The position numbers and the translations under genes are program-made. A DNA stretch of 64,000 nt from Aquibacillus saliphilus (lineage in GTDB: Bacteria > Bacillota > Bacilli > Bacillales > Amphibacillaceae): NCBI RefSeq assembly GCF_020404745.1, contig NZ_JAIZAP010000014.1:62001-126000 (forward strand), in the 5' to 3' direction. Below the pieces are notes generated by a model. It saw nothing but the letters and a program-made list of their open reading frames with translations, searched no databases and had not been told where the DNA came from. How positions within the stretch are numbered: the first letter of the stretch is position 1; each line of letters begins with the position of its first letter. Positions 16,596 to 25,977 of this stretch are shown here, piece after piece.

Positions 16596-16790
16596 GTAAT
16601 CATCTCCCGATTAGTAAAATTAAAATAAATCAATATCTATCTCAATTTGAGGTTAGTAAACCCTTACCTGAACTAAGATTCACTTTATAGTTTACAAGAA
16701 GTTTCGTCTAACATCAAAATTTGTTTGAAGGAAAATAAGACACAGATGTCTAAATAGATGTATAGAGCTAATTTGCTTTGTTGCACAAAA

Positions 16791-17347
16791 ACTATAGACT
16801 ACGACGTAACTTTGGTTAGGATTTGCTTCCATTCTAATTGAATCGAGTGCCATACCATCGCTTCGTCAGAATACTTCGCTTTCCGTGGGCACGACCTAAA
16901 GCCTCAGAATCAAAGAACGATTCTTCCGGGGTCTTCGGCTCGTGGGACTGCGATTACTCGTCCCATCGAAAACCTTTCGCTGTTCCCACAGGACCAGAGA
17001 TACTTCGAAAGCACCTGATCGCACGAAGAAAATCGATCTTAATTTTCGAGGAGTCTACGTATTATGCCTACGCTGGAAATTGGTGTTCTGATTAATGAGT
17101 ACTCTATATGCCGTGAAATCAACGTTTCGCGGGTCTTCCTACTTGAACAGAAAGCTATTCTAAGCGAAGGAAATACACGAAGACTCCTGCGGGAGGAAAG
17201 GCATAGGTGAGACCCCGCAGCACGAAGCGCGAGGAGGCTCAACAGCCACCCGCGGAAAGCGAGTGTATTTCCGCAGCGACGATTTAGCACTCACCTTAGA
17301 AAGAATATGAAAGCAAATCCACATAGCAGATACGTCGCAGTTTCTAT
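16791..17347. mobile_element. ~0.55-kb inverted-repeat element, MITE-like
   Basis: The outer ~45 bp (16791-16835: ACTATAGACTACGACG ... GGATTTGCTTCC) recurs inverted at 17302-17347 (AAAGCAAATCC ... TACGTCGCAGT). Just inside, each flank has a GC-rich palindrome-prone block in opposite orientation: CTTCGCTTTCCGTGGG (left) and CCCGCGGAAAGCGAG (right), with CGAAGACTCCTGCGGGAGG further in. Such blocks are common intergenic repeats of Bacillaceae. The base composition is clearly higher in GC than the flanks. It fills the 838-bp gap 16596-17433. The short reading frames inside look like repeat DNA, not genes, and no transposase is present. Confidence 0.6.
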
Positions 17348-17433
17348 CGAATGCGAAGATTTAAAGTAAACAAAGAGAGTCTTAAAAAGAAAGCGCAAAC
17401 ATCATTAATCGTTTAACAAAAGGAGTACATAAC

Positions 17434-18405
17434 ATGGAATTAACATCGATTTCGGAGATAGCAGATAAGGTTAAAAAAAATATTCAGAAAGTAATCGTTG
17501 GAAAAGAAGAGACCGTGGACCAGTTACTAGTTGCATTAATTGCTTCAGGACATGTGTTACTAGAAGACGTTCCAGGTACCGGAAAAACTTTATTAGCTAA
17601 GTCACTAGCACAATCACTAGATTGCTCGTTCAAGAGAATTCAATTCACTCCAGATTTATTACCAACTGATATCACGGGGATAAATTTTTATAACCAGAAA
17701 CAAGGAGAATTTGAATTCAGGCAAGGCCCAGTATTTGCTAATATTTTATTAGCTGATGAGATTAATCGGGCGACACCAAGAACACAATCTAGTTTACTAG
17801 AAAGTATGGAGGAGAGACAAACAACCATTGATGGAGATACGTATCGCTTAAGTAGACCCTTTATTGTTATTGCAACTCAAAATCCGGTAGAAAGTCAAGG
17901 GACTTTTCCTTTACCAGAAGCCCAACTGGACCGGTTTTTGTTGAAGGTGAGTCTAGGATATCCTTCTAAAACAGAGGGGATAGAAATTTTAAAACGGTTT
18001 AAGGAAAATAATCCTTTTGATCACATCCAAGCAGTAGTTAGTAGCAAGGATATTGTGGATGCTCAACAACTGTATTCCAGTGTTCATGTAAGCGAGGATT
18101 TGATTTCTTATTTAATCGATATTGTTGAAAAGACACGAGTACATCCAGAAATTGAGTTAGGAGTTAGTCCGCGTGGAAGCCAAGCACTGTTAAAAGCAAT
18201 TCAGGTGTATGCAGTCTTGAAGGGAAGAGAATATGTCGTTCCGGACGATATAAAGGCAATGATTAAACCAGTAATGGGACACCGAATTGTACTTACTCCA
18301 ACAATTGGAAGAAAATCTAATCAAGTTGAGAAGATATTAGATCAACTGATAGAAGAAATCCCTGTACCTACTGAAAACATGTTAGTAAGGGAATTTAGAA
18401 AATGA
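17434..18405 (+). CDS. MoxR-family AAA+ ATPase
   Basis: A 323-residue MoxR ATPase. Walker A is LEDVPGTGKTLLAKSLA, Walker B is NILLADEINRATPRTQSSLL, followed by the sensor region PFIVIATQNPVESQGTFPLPEAQLDRF (given here in parts: IATQNP and EAQLDRF), all classic. MoxR proteins are chaperone-like ATPases that act with the DUF58 protein encoded next. The next gene overlaps by 4 bp, and a third gene follows with a further overlap, matching the yeaC-yeaD-yebA order of B. subtilis. AAAGGAG is 9 nt before the ATG. Confidence 0.92.
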   Translation: MELTSISEIADKVKKNIQKVIVGKEETVDQLLVALIASGHVLLEDVPGTGKTLLAKSLAQSLDCSFKRIQFTPDLLPTDITGINFYNQKQGEFEFRQGPVFANILLADEINRATPRTQSSLLESMEERQTTIDGDTYRLSRPFIVIATQNPVESQGTFPLPEAQLDRFLLKVSLGYPSKTEGIEILKRFKENNPFDHIQAVVSSKDIVDAQQLYSSVHVSEDLISYLIDIVEKTRVHPEIELGVSPRGSQALLKAIQVYAVLKGREYVVPDDIKAMIKPVMGHRIVLTPTIGRKSNQVEKILDQLIEEIPVPTENMLVREFRK

Positions 18406-19535
18406 GTCTAGGATGGTTTATCACTCTACTTGTTTTATTCGTGTTGATTCAATCTTTTATTTATCAAAAATGGGGATTAACTAACATTCAATACACTCGC
18501 TCTTTTAGTGAACGAACTGTCTTTGAAGGAGAGCAAGTGGAAATGATTGATCAAATTACTAATATGAAAATACTCCCAGTCCCTTGGGTGCGCTTGGATT
18601 CTAAAATCAACCGACACTTACTGTTTCCACATCGAATTGAATCGCATGGTGAAGAAGAAAATGAACTTTTTCACCATACATTATTTAGTTTGATTCCTTA
18701 TCAAAAAGTGACAAGACGGCACAAAGTAATTTGTGGAAAACGTGGTTACTATCGACTAAATACAGTTTCGATATCTACAGGAGATGCATTTGGATTTGGA
18801 GAGAATTTTCAACTTGTTCCAGCATTGACTGATATTACGGTATATCCGGCGTTTATTCCTATTGATCAAGTTCCCTTGCCCTCACATAGTTGGTTAGGAG
18901 AGATTGTGGTAAGAAGGTGGATAATTGAAGACCCATTTGTTCATGCAGGAGTCAGGGAATTTAGCCAGGGTGATTCAATCAACAGTATCAACTGGAAAGT
19001 GACAGCTCGGACTAATCATTTACAAGTGAACAAAAAGGATTATACTGCAGACCATCATTTAATGATCTATCTAAATTTCGATGAAACAGAGGACATATGG
19101 CTTCCGATTGAAGATGAAAAGCTTTTTGAACGTGGATTGTCCTATGCTGCTTCTATTTGTCAATATGCAATTTCACAAGGGATTAGCACTGGATTTGGCT
19201 GTAATTCCTATCTAGTGGAGCCATTTGGGGGGACCGAGAAAATTAAAGATTCGGTTAGAATCAATCCGAAAAGCAATGCATCTCAACTTACATTAATCCT
19301 GGATACGATGGCCAAATTAAAAATGGCAAGAAGTAGAAATTTTAACTATTTTTTAAAGGAAGATATCGATATGAAAATGGAAAACACCGATATTCTTTTA
19401 ATCACTACTATTATGACGGAACAAATGCAAATCAATATTAGACAATTAGAAATGCTAGGTAATTCAGTAGAGATTTTATGGCTACAAAAAAATCAGTCTA
19501 CTTATACAACATCAGGTGAACAAAATGTTATTTGA
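18402..19535 (+). CDS. DUF58 domain protein (YeaD-like)
   Basis: 377 residues. A first N-terminal hydrophobic segment (LGWFITLLVLFVLIQSFIY) is followed by a beta-rich region (YTRSFSERTVFEGEQVEM) and the DUF58 core with the signature REFSQGDSINSINWKVTAR (about residues 186-205), then a vWA-like fold (HHLMIYLNFDETEDIW). DUF58 proteins work with MoxR ATPases, probably in envelope-related assembly or stress; the exact role is not established. It overlaps the MoxR gene by 4 bp and the next gene by 11 bp, so translation is coupled. Confidence 0.88.
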   Translation: MSLGWFITLLVLFVLIQSFIYQKWGLTNIQYTRSFSERTVFEGEQVEMIDQITNMKILPVPWVRLDSKINRHLLFPHRIESHGEEENELFHHTLFSLIPYQKVTRRHKVICGKRGYYRLNTVSISTGDAFGFGENFQLVPALTDITVYPAFIPIDQVPLPSHSWLGEIVVRRWIIEDPFVHAGVREFSQGDSINSINWKVTARTNHLQVNKKDYTADHHLMIYLNFDETEDIWLPIEDEKLFERGLSYAASICQYAISQGISTGFGCNSYLVEPFGGTEKIKDSVRINPKSNASQLTLILDTMAKLKMARSRNFNYFLKEDIDMKMENTDILLITTIMTEQMQINIRQLEMLGNSVEILWLQKNQSTYTTSGEQNVI

Positions 19536-20850
19536 TGTAAAAGCCGTGTTTGTAAAATGGATACAGGTCATGATTGAGTTCCTTGTTATTTTTCCGTTTG
19601 TTCTTACTATCTCTGTCTATACAATTCCTACTAATCTGCTATCGTATTGGTTGATAAGTTTAGTTGTTGTCCTATTAGTTAGCATTATTTTTCGTTTAAT
19701 TTTCAAGAATAAAAAGCGCTGGTTTTATATTAGTATTCTAGTCTTATTTAGCTTCGTCCTACCAGTATTATTTGGTAGTGGACAGCTTTCTGTTGTAATT
19801 GTTTACATAGTAGCCTTTGTTTTTGGCTACCGGGGAATCGTGTATGCCGAGCAGCCAGGGGAAGATTTCACTGCACCTTCAGTCCTTTGGGCATATGGAA
19901 TGCCAAGTTACTTTGTTAGTTACTTTGTTTATTTGTATATAGACTCGTTAACAGCATACTCTGAACTTATTTCATGGACTGGAGTAACGTTTGTGATATT
20001 AACTCTATTTATATCCAATCGCCAAAAGTTGTTGGATGCAACCTTATCTGTCCAAAAGAAACCTAAACTTAGTCGATCTATTCAAAATCATAATCGATTA
20101 TTTATTCTTATCACGACTTTGCTCGTTCTAATTGTTGCAAATTTCACAACAATACAAACAGTATTGTATAATCTTATTTCCAAAACAATTCAATTCATTA
20201 TTTGGTTCTTCTCGTTGTTCGGTACAGAACAATCAATTGAAAAAGAACAAGCTCCTTCAAACGATATGTATTTTTTACCAAATGAAGGCTCGGATCCATC
20301 TCTTTTTGCAATTTGGTTAGAAAGAATTTTTTTGACTGTTATGTTTATTTTTATAGCAGCGACAATTCTATTCTTAATCGTCAAATTCTATAAAAAATTT
20401 CACAGTAGACTGAAGATAATTTTTTCTTGGTTTGTTCAATTTTTAAATCAGATATTTGGAATAAGTAACCACAAAGAGACAAGTGAAGAGTATATTGATG
20501 AAAAGGAAGTAGTCTTTGACCTTAATGATTGGCGAGTTCGTACGAGAGATTGGACTAAAGAGCATGTAATTAATCGGTTTAAACGAAAACGGAACTGGGA
20601 GAACCTTACTAACAGTGAAAAAGTGAGGTATCTCTACCATCAATTTGTGTCAGAACAGGTGAAGAACGGTTTTGTGTTCCATTCCTATCAAACGCCTCAT
20701 GAGACTTTAGAGAAAATAAAAGAACAAAATCAACTATCAACTGATTTGCTCACAAAATTAGAAGAATCCTATCAAGAAGCAAGATATGGAGATGAACAAA
20801 TTAGTGATAAGACGATTAAATTATTGTCTAGTTTAATTGATCGAAAATAA
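19525..20850 (+). CDS. DUF4129-type membrane protein (short YebA-like)
   Basis: About 441 residues with many membrane helices in the first 230 residues (FLVIFPFVLTISVYTI, YWLISLVVVLLVSIIFRL, SILVLFSFVLPVLFG, IVYIVAFVFGYRGI and others), one more near 270-295 (IFLTVMFIFIAATILFLIVKF), and a soluble C-terminal part (KVRYLYHQFVSE, FHSYQTPHETLEKI, SYQEARYGDEQIS) that matches the DUF4129 tail of YebA-like proteins. B. subtilis YebA is larger and has a transglutaminase-like domain before this tail; I see none here. ATG 19525 is preferred (GGTGA 6 nt upstream); a GTG at 19516 is possible. Confidence 0.75.
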   Translation: MLFDVKAVFVKWIQVMIEFLVIFPFVLTISVYTIPTNLLSYWLISLVVVLLVSIIFRLIFKNKKRWFYISILVLFSFVLPVLFGSGQLSVVIVYIVAFVFGYRGIVYAEQPGEDFTAPSVLWAYGMPSYFVSYFVYLYIDSLTAYSELISWTGVTFVILTLFISNRQKLLDATLSVQKKPKLSRSIQNHNRLFILITTLLVLIVANFTTIQTVLYNLISKTIQFIIWFFSLFGTEQSIEKEQAPSNDMYFLPNEGSDPSLFAIWLERIFLTVMFIFIAATILFLIVKFYKKFHSRLKIIFSWFVQFLNQIFGISNHKETSEEYIDEKEVVFDLNDWRVRTRDWTKEHVINRFKRKRNWENLTNSEKVRYLYHQFVSEQVKNGFVFHSYQTPHETLEKIKEQNQLSTDLLTKLEESYQEARYGDEQISDKTIKLLSSLIDRK

Positions 20851-20960
20851 CTACTAATTTCTATACTATTATTCACCTAGAATGGAAATGATATATACCA
20901 CCGTAATTTTAATGGATAAAAGAGCTTATGTCTGTGATATTCCAAAGGTTTGACACGTGG

Positions 20961-20994
20961 CAAGGCTAATCATTGTGACCGCAATGAGGCCTTG
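20961..20994. repeat. Nested inverted repeat in the dac leader
   Basis: CAAGGC-TAA-TCATTG ... CAATGA-G-GCCTTG: two stacked stems in the 214-bp gap before the carboxypeptidase. It continues as TCTTACTGTTGTCG, similar to sequence beside the inverted repeat at 10907-10955. Function unknown. Confidence 0.4.
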
Positions 20995-21064
20995 TCTTAC
21001 TGTTGTCGAAGTGACCAAGGTGACTTTTAATCTTCAATTTCTTATGGTGAAAAAGGTGGTAATA

Positions 21065-22555
21065 ATGAGTTCTGTCAAACTTAGGCTTAGTTTTTTATTT
21101 TTTGTTGGACTATTTTTATTGTTATTGTTCGCAAATTCAACTATTGAAAATCCATCCGCTAACACTACATTAGATCAAAAAGAACTCAGTAAGCAACTGG
21201 ACCAACTACTAATGAATGAGCCTGACTTACAAGGAGCATTAGCTGGAGTGAGTGTTCGCTCCGCTTCATCTGGAGACATTCTTTATGACCATTTGGGTGA
21301 TACAAGGTTGAGGCCTGCCTCTAATTTGAAATTGTTAACGGCTGCAACTTCTTTGTCCATTTTAGGAGAGGATTACTCCTTTGAGACAGAAGTGGCTACG
21401 GATGGATTTATAAATCAGGATAAATTGGACGGTAATTTGTATTTAATAGGAAGGGGAGACCCGACACTGTTAAAATCTGATTTTGATAACATGGCCAAAA
21501 ATTTAAGGAATAATGGGTTGAAGGTTATTGAAGGTGACGTGATTGCAGACGACACCTGGTATGACGATGTTCGTTACTCGCAAGATTTAATTTGGAGTGA
21601 TGAGCATCGTTATTATGGTGCCCAGGTCTCTGCATTAACAGCGTCTCCAAATAAAGATTACGATGCCGGTTCTGTTATCGTCGAAGTTTCACCAGGGGAT
21701 GAAACGGCTAGTAATGCTATTGTAAGATTTACTCCTAAAACCGATTATCTTACCGTTGAAAACAATGTTGTCACCGTTTCCGTCGACAGTAAAAAAGAGA
21801 TAACAATCAATCGTGAGCACGGAACAAATAAAATAATTGTTGATGGTACAATTCCGGAGGGCTCGACTAGCACAAAAGAGTGGATAGCTGTTTGGGAACC
21901 AACAGGTTATGCTTTAAACTTGTTCAAGCAATCATTAACTAAACACGGAATTATCTGGACTGGATCGCTCAAGACCGGCCGTGCCAAAGGACAAACAAGT
22001 ACTTTAATTACACATAGTTCAGCTGATCTGCTTGAATTATTGGTACCTTATATGAAGTTGAGTAACAACGGCCATGCTGAGTTATTGGTAAAAGAAATGG
22101 GAAAAGTGATTCACGGAGAAGGAAGCTTTGAAAGTGGACTTGAAGTCATTCAAAACGAGCTGGTTAAATTCGGTTTGGACCCGGAAACAGTAGTCATTAG
22201 AGATGGATCAGGAATATCACATATTAATTTAATTCCAGTGAATCAACTTTCAAAGCTCTTATACACGATTCAAAAAGAGAAGTGGTTCCCTGCTTATTTG
22301 AATTCATTACCTGTTGCTGGTGAAAGTAATCGCATGGTTGGTGGATCATTAAGAAATCGGTTAATATCCACTACCGCCGAGTCAGAAGTCCGTGCAAAAA
22401 CAGGAACAATATCGACGGTCAGTGGATTGTCTGGCTATGTTAAGACTGCGAGTGGTGAAGAACTCATTTTCTCAATTCTGCTAAATAATCTTATCGACTC
22501 TTCTGATGGCAAGAAAATTGAAGATAAAATTGTTTCCTTATTAGTTAGTCAATGA
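21065..22555 (+). CDS. D-alanyl-D-alanine carboxypeptidase/endopeptidase, PBP4 type (peptidase S13)
   Basis: A 496-residue penicillin-binding protein that trims peptidoglycan peptides outside the membrane. An N-terminal hydrophobic segment ([18 protein letters not shown]) acts as signal or anchor. The three active-site motifs are in order: SxxK as [12 protein letters not shown], SxN as KLSNNGHAE, and KTG as [13 protein letters not shown]. The large insertion between the first two motifs fits class C type-4 enzymes such as DacC (PBP4a) of B. subtilis. The start at 21065 follows AAGGTGG by 6 nt; longer readings lack a ribosome site and the signal sequence would be buried. Confidence 0.9.
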   Translation: MSSVKLRLSFLFFVGLFLLLLFANSTIENPSANTTLDQKELSKQLDQLLMNEPDLQGALAGVSVRSASSGDILYDHLGDTRLRPASNLKLLTAATSLSILGEDYSFETEVATDGFINQDKLDGNLYLIGRGDPTLLKSDFDNMAKNLRNNGLKVIEGDVIADDTWYDDVRYSQDLIWSDEHRYYGAQVSALTASPNKDYDAGSVIVEVSPGDETASNAIVRFTPKTDYLTVENNVVTVSVDSKKEITINREHGTNKIIVDGTIPEGSTSTKEWIAVWEPTGYALNLFKQSLTKHGIIWTGSLKTGRAKGQTSTLITHSSADLLELLVPYMKLSNNGHAELLVKEMGKVIHGEGSFESGLEVIQNELVKFGLDPETVVIRDGSGISHINLIPVNQLSKLLYTIQKEKWFPAYLNSLPVAGESNRMVGGSLRNRLISTTAESEVRAKTGTISTVSGLSGYVKTASGEELIFSILLNNLIDSSDGKKIEDKIVSLLVSQ

Positions 22556-22575
22556 ATATATTAGGGCTTGCTCTT

Positions 22576-23229
22576 TTATTTATTCCAATCAAAATCAATT
22601 GTATTTAGAAGGGCTCTTGTAAGAACCATATGACCAGCAGCGGTTGGATGAACTCGGTCCCATGCTAAAGTTGAAGAATAGAGTTCCTTCAATACGGCAT
22701 TAAATGCAATTTGTGTATCAACAAATAGACAGTCATATTTTTGTGCAATTTGTTGTGCAACCTTACCATATTGATCCATTGTTTGGCGCATGTCGTCTTC
22801 TTGGTTACTCTCCAAATAGAAAGGTGTCATTACTATTAATCCTTTAACTAATGGTTTTGTTTCTTTAATTAACTTTTCAAGCGTTTCTTCGTATTCATTA
22901 ATATAAACGTGGCGATCTTTAATAAAGGGTGTGTCAAATTGTCTCCAAACATCATTTGTACCAATCATAACAGTTAGCCAATCAGGCTTTTGATCTAAAA
23001 CATCCGTTTGCCACCTTTGCTTTAAATTTCGGACATTATTCCCACTAATTCCTTTATTAACAACTCGAATTCCTATCTCTGGATAAACGGCCTGCAAAAG
23101 TGCATCTACAAAGGACACATATCCGTTTCCTAATGCACCAAATAATCCTTCTCCCTCTGGTTGCACTCGATCACAGTCGGTAATTGAATCACCGATAAAT
23201 AATAATTTTTGACCTTGTTCAAGTTTCAT
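22576..23229 (-). CDS. SGNH/GDSL hydrolase
   Basis: A 217-residue SGNH-fold esterase or lipase. Block I is FIGDSITDCDR (catalytic Ser), block II has the Gly in NKGISGNNVRNL, block III is IGTNDVW (Asn), and block V is AWDRVHPTAAGH (Asp and His). There is no signal peptide, so it is cytoplasmic or leaderless. The substrate cannot be predicted; related enzymes remove acetyl groups from carbohydrates. Its 3' end faces the carboxypeptidase gene with a 20-bp gap. Confidence 0.9.
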   Translation of the reverse strand: MKLEQGQKLLFIGDSITDCDRVQPEGEGLFGALGNGYVSFVDALLQAVYPEIGIRVVNKGISGNNVRNLKQRWQTDVLDQKPDWLTVMIGTNDVWRQFDTPFIKDRHVYINEYEETLEKLIKETKPLVKGLIVMTPFYLESNQEDDMRQTMDQYGKVAQQIAQKYDCLFVDTQIAFNAVLKELYSSTLAWDRVHPTAAGHMVLTRALLNTIDFDWNK

Positions 23230-23286
23230 TCTTTTTCTTCCTCTCCATTAACTTAATAGATAAACCGTTCCAAACTATATGTGGAC

Positions 23287-23322
23287 GGATTGCTGTATTA
23301 GGTAATTATGAAATTGATTCAG
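23287..23322. repeat. Dispersed palindromic element, copy C (right half only)
   Basis: TTGCTGTATTAGGTAATTATG followed by AAATTGATTCAGC, matching the right ends of copy A (16163-16187) and copy B (43541-43571). The left half is missing. It abuts the decayed deacetylase and is enclosed by a GTTCCAAAC / GTTTGGAAC inverted pair (23267-23275, 23339-23347). Confidence 0.5.
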
Positions 23323-23323
23323 C

Positions 23324-23650
23324 TAGTCAATAACAAGTGTTTGGAACAGCTTCGATTGTTTGCAATCTTATCTCCGTAGCCATCATGAAAAATAAGAATA
23401 CTACCATTTCTAATATGGTTTCTGGATGTTGATAGAATATAATCAACACCTGGTAGTTCCCAATCTAGTGAATCCATATTAAGTGCTCCTATTGTGCTGT
23501 AGCCTAAATCCTTAGCAAGGGAAGCGATTTCATTATTGTAATCAAGATGCGGTTGTCGAAATGTAGCTGGTTTGTCCTCTATTAGCAGATTCGGCTTTGG
23601 ACCATCAACAAATGTAATAGCTATGGCTTTATGAGTAGTTTCTACATCAT
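23324..23650 (-). pseudogene. Polysaccharide deacetylase remnant (NodB domain)
   Basis: The minus strand encodes HKAIAITFVDGPKPNLLIED, then ATFRQPHLDYNNEIASLAKD, then STIGALNMDSLDWELPG and GSILIFHDGYGD. These are recognisable NodB motifs (TFDDGP with D to V change, FRPP-like, xDxxDW, LxHDG), but the ~60-residue middle with the H-S/T-xxH metal site is missing and there is no start codon or ribosome site. It is an internally deleted relic. Confidence 0.7.
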
Positions 23651-23691
23651 TTAATTATCTTATTTGGGACAATATAACACCCTCTCTGACA

Positions 23692-23725
23692 AATTTCACC
23701 GTACCAAAGTTGGTACAGTGAAATT
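23692..23725. repeat. 34-bp near-perfect palindrome
   Basis: AATTTCAC-C-GTACCAA-AG-TTGGTAC-A-GTGAAATT. There is no T run on either side, so a terminator is unlikely; it could be an operator or the end of a lost element. It lies in the gap 23651-23818, which holds no gene. Confidence 0.45.
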
Positions 23726-23818
23726 ATCTCATTATTTAAAAAAACTTTCCATATAGTTGATTAAAATAGTAGAATTTTTTCTATCAAAAGAAAAAATTTT
23801 ATAGAATTTCTTCAATGT

Positions 23819-25324
23819 TTAACTTTTTGTTTCGCCTTTTGGGAAGAAAAGTGTAAGAAGTAGGGTTAAAATCGCAATCCCAAACAACGCGATATAAACG
23901 ACATGTAGCGAACTTGTTAAGGAGTCTTTTAATAACTGTTGTGCATGTTCAGATAGCTGATTCATTTGGTTACCATCAAGCAATGAATCCGTATTCTCAA
24001 GTGATATTTGTTCATTTAGGTCTGATCCATTTTCCGTTAAATTTTTCTCCATATTCATATTTAAAATACCACCTAGAAACGCCGCACCCAAAGCACTACC
24101 AATTATTCGCATGAACATGTTCAAAGAGGTTGCAACACCACGCCTTTTCCAATCAACACTATTCTGAATCGAAACAATAAAGGTTGTACTAGTGAGTCCC
24201 ATGCCTACCCCAACAACAAATGATCCTACACCAGCATAGATTGGACCTTTTCCTTGATCAAGAAAGACAAATAATAACGCCCCAATAAATAAGGCGATTC
24301 CACCTAGGATAGCAGTTGGACGAAAACCTATTCTAAGGACTAGATGTCCAGCAATGGTAGCTGAGATTGGCCAGCCAATTGACATCGCTGAAAGAGTAAA
24401 TCCTGCAACGATCGCAGAATTACCCATCACACCTTGTACATACGTTGGTAAGAAACTTGCTATGCCAATCATAATCATTCCAGATGTAAGGGTGGCCAAG
24501 TTTGCAATGGTTATTAATCGGCTGTTCCAAATTTGAAGTGGCATCATTGGTGACTTGGCACGATTTTCTTGCCACAAAAATAAAAGGCTACTGACGAGAA
24601 ATAAACCTAATAGCAATAATACTGGGGTAGAGTTCCATGTCCAATTTGTTCCTGCTTGTACTAAAACAACAATAAGAGTGGAAATTGATAGAAAGAATAA
24701 CCCAGATCCTAAGTAATCAATGGATTGTTTTTTTCTTTCTATATTCTCGTGGAAAAAGAAGACTATTCCAAACATACCAATAATTCCAAGAGGAACATTC
24801 ATCCAAAAAATCCAAGCCCAATCTGAATAATTGACGATAAACCCTCCAAATAAAGGTCCAATCACAGAGGATATACCCCAAACACTAGCTAAATACCCTT
24901 GTACTTTTGCTCGTTCTTGGGTAGTGTACATATCCCCGACAATTGTAGTTACTATTGGATGGATTGCGCCTGCTCCAATACCTTGAATAATACGAAAAAC
25001 GACCAGCATTGACATTGTCGTTGCAAGACCGCATAAAATGGAGCCAATTAAAAAAATAACAACACCAATAAGAAAAATCGGCTTTCTACCAAACAAATCA
25101 GCCAGTTTTCCATAAATAAGAGTTGTTACCGCCTGCATAAGTAAAAAAGAAGAAAAAACCCAACTATAGACAGAAAAGCCGCCCAGATCTCCAACGATAT
25201 TTGGCATAGCAGTCGCTACAATAGTTCCTTCAATGGCAGCCATAAACATAGAAATCACAAGTGACGCTAAAACTAAAGGACGATGTGTTTTCTTGGCTTT
25301 ATTTAGTTGAACGGATTGTTCCAT
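23819..25324 (-). CDS. MFS multidrug efflux transporter, DHA2 (EmrB/QacA) family
   Basis: 501 residues with about 14 membrane helices, the DHA2 layout. Motif A is present as GKLADLFGRKPIFLIG, motif C-like sequence as GISSVIGPLFGGFIV, and the start LVISMFMAAIEGTIVATAMPNI is typical (motif D1). It exports drugs or dyes with proton exchange at the cell membrane. A large external loop between helices 13 and 14 (NGSDLNEQISLENTDSLLDG) resembles that of MdrP/YusP-like pumps. No regulator gene lies beside it. Start ATG at 25324 with AGGAGAAGG upstream. Confidence 0.9.
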   Translation of the reverse strand: MEQSVQLNKAKKTHRPLVLASLVISMFMAAIEGTIVATAMPNIVGDLGGFSVYSWVFSSFLLMQAVTTLIYGKLADLFGRKPIFLIGVVIFLIGSILCGLATTMSMLVVFRIIQGIGAGAIHPIVTTIVGDMYTTQERAKVQGYLASVWGISSVIGPLFGGFIVNYSDWAWIFWMNVPLGIIGMFGIVFFFHENIERKKQSIDYLGSGLFFLSISTLIVVLVQAGTNWTWNSTPVLLLLGLFLVSSLLFLWQENRAKSPMMPLQIWNSRLITIANLATLTSGMIMIGIASFLPTYVQGVMGNSAIVAGFTLSAMSIGWPISATIAGHLVLRIGFRPTAILGGIALFIGALLFVFLDQGKGPIYAGVGSFVVGVGMGLTSTTFIVSIQNSVDWKRRGVATSLNMFMRIIGSALGAAFLGGILNMNMEKNLTENGSDLNEQISLENTDSLLDGNQMNQLSEHAQQLLKDSLTSSLHVVYIALFGIAILTLLLTLFFPKGETKS

Positions 25325-25565
25325 AGACTATCCTTCTCCTCCAAGAAAACTGATTATTTAATTAATATAACCTAGATATCTGAAACGTTCAAACAAAGTA
25401 ATTTGTAAAATAAAAAACATCCCTATTAACGTCAAAATAGTACAAACAAAAATTAACATCCTCTAATTGACGTTAGTAAGGTGCATAATTTAATATGTTA
25501 TTTTTGATGTTAATTGGAAGTCTAATAACTATCTAGGTAGCTATGTGGAATAAATATCCAAAAAC

Positions 25566-25677
25566 GACCTTCATGAAGTAGATGAAAGTCAAAATGAGCG
25601 AGAAATGAAAGGAAAAGATCTTCATGAAGCAGATGAAAGTCAAAATGAGCGAGAAATGAAAGGAAAAGACCTTCATA
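25566..25677. repeat. 51-bp tandem repeat, 2.2 copies
   Basis: Units 25566-25616 and 25617-25667 differ at only two positions, followed by the first 10 bp of a third. The unit is 17 codons long; one frame would read DLHEADESQNEREMKGK repeatedly, but there is no start codon or ribosome site. A 10-bp direct repeat AGGGCTTGTC follows at once. The gap 25325-25977 otherwise holds a terminator and no gene. Confidence 0.8.
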
Positions 25678-25840
25678 GGGCTTGTCAGGGCTTGTCAAAT
25701 AAAGTGTGTAAGTTAAAAACTTATTAAACGTATTTTAAAGCCCTCTCTTTTAAATTTTCATGGAGAAGTAGTTGGTTCATAAAGGATTTTACTTTATCAT
25801 ATAAGCTACCTTTAGTTACATAATCAAAATTTATATACTC

Positions 25841-25883
25841 AAAAAACACTTGGATAAAACCTCATTTTTATCCAAGTGTTTTT
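25841..25883. terminator. Bidirectional terminator
   Basis: AAAAAACACTTGGATAAAA and TTTTATCCAAGTGTTTTT form a long stem with T runs on both strands; it can end transcripts of the 25978-26343 gene from the right. Confidence 0.8.
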
Positions 25884-25977
25884 GTATGTTAAACCTATAT
25901 TTGGTGATAAAAAAATAATGCAAAAAGTTACACTAATAGTTATGTGCTTTGTTGTTTCTCCACGGATAGTGAACTAC

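Noticed and set aside
16838-17290. Two short open frames of 83-85 codons inside the GC-rich element
   Set aside because: They lie within the inverted repeat blocks, have Arg/Ser-rich translations without family features, and no ribosome sites; they are by-products of repeat composition.
25554-25730. Repeat protein encoded by the 51-bp tandem repeat
   Set aside because: The frame starts right after a stop without ATG, GTG or TTG at a ribosome site and ends after 2.2 units.
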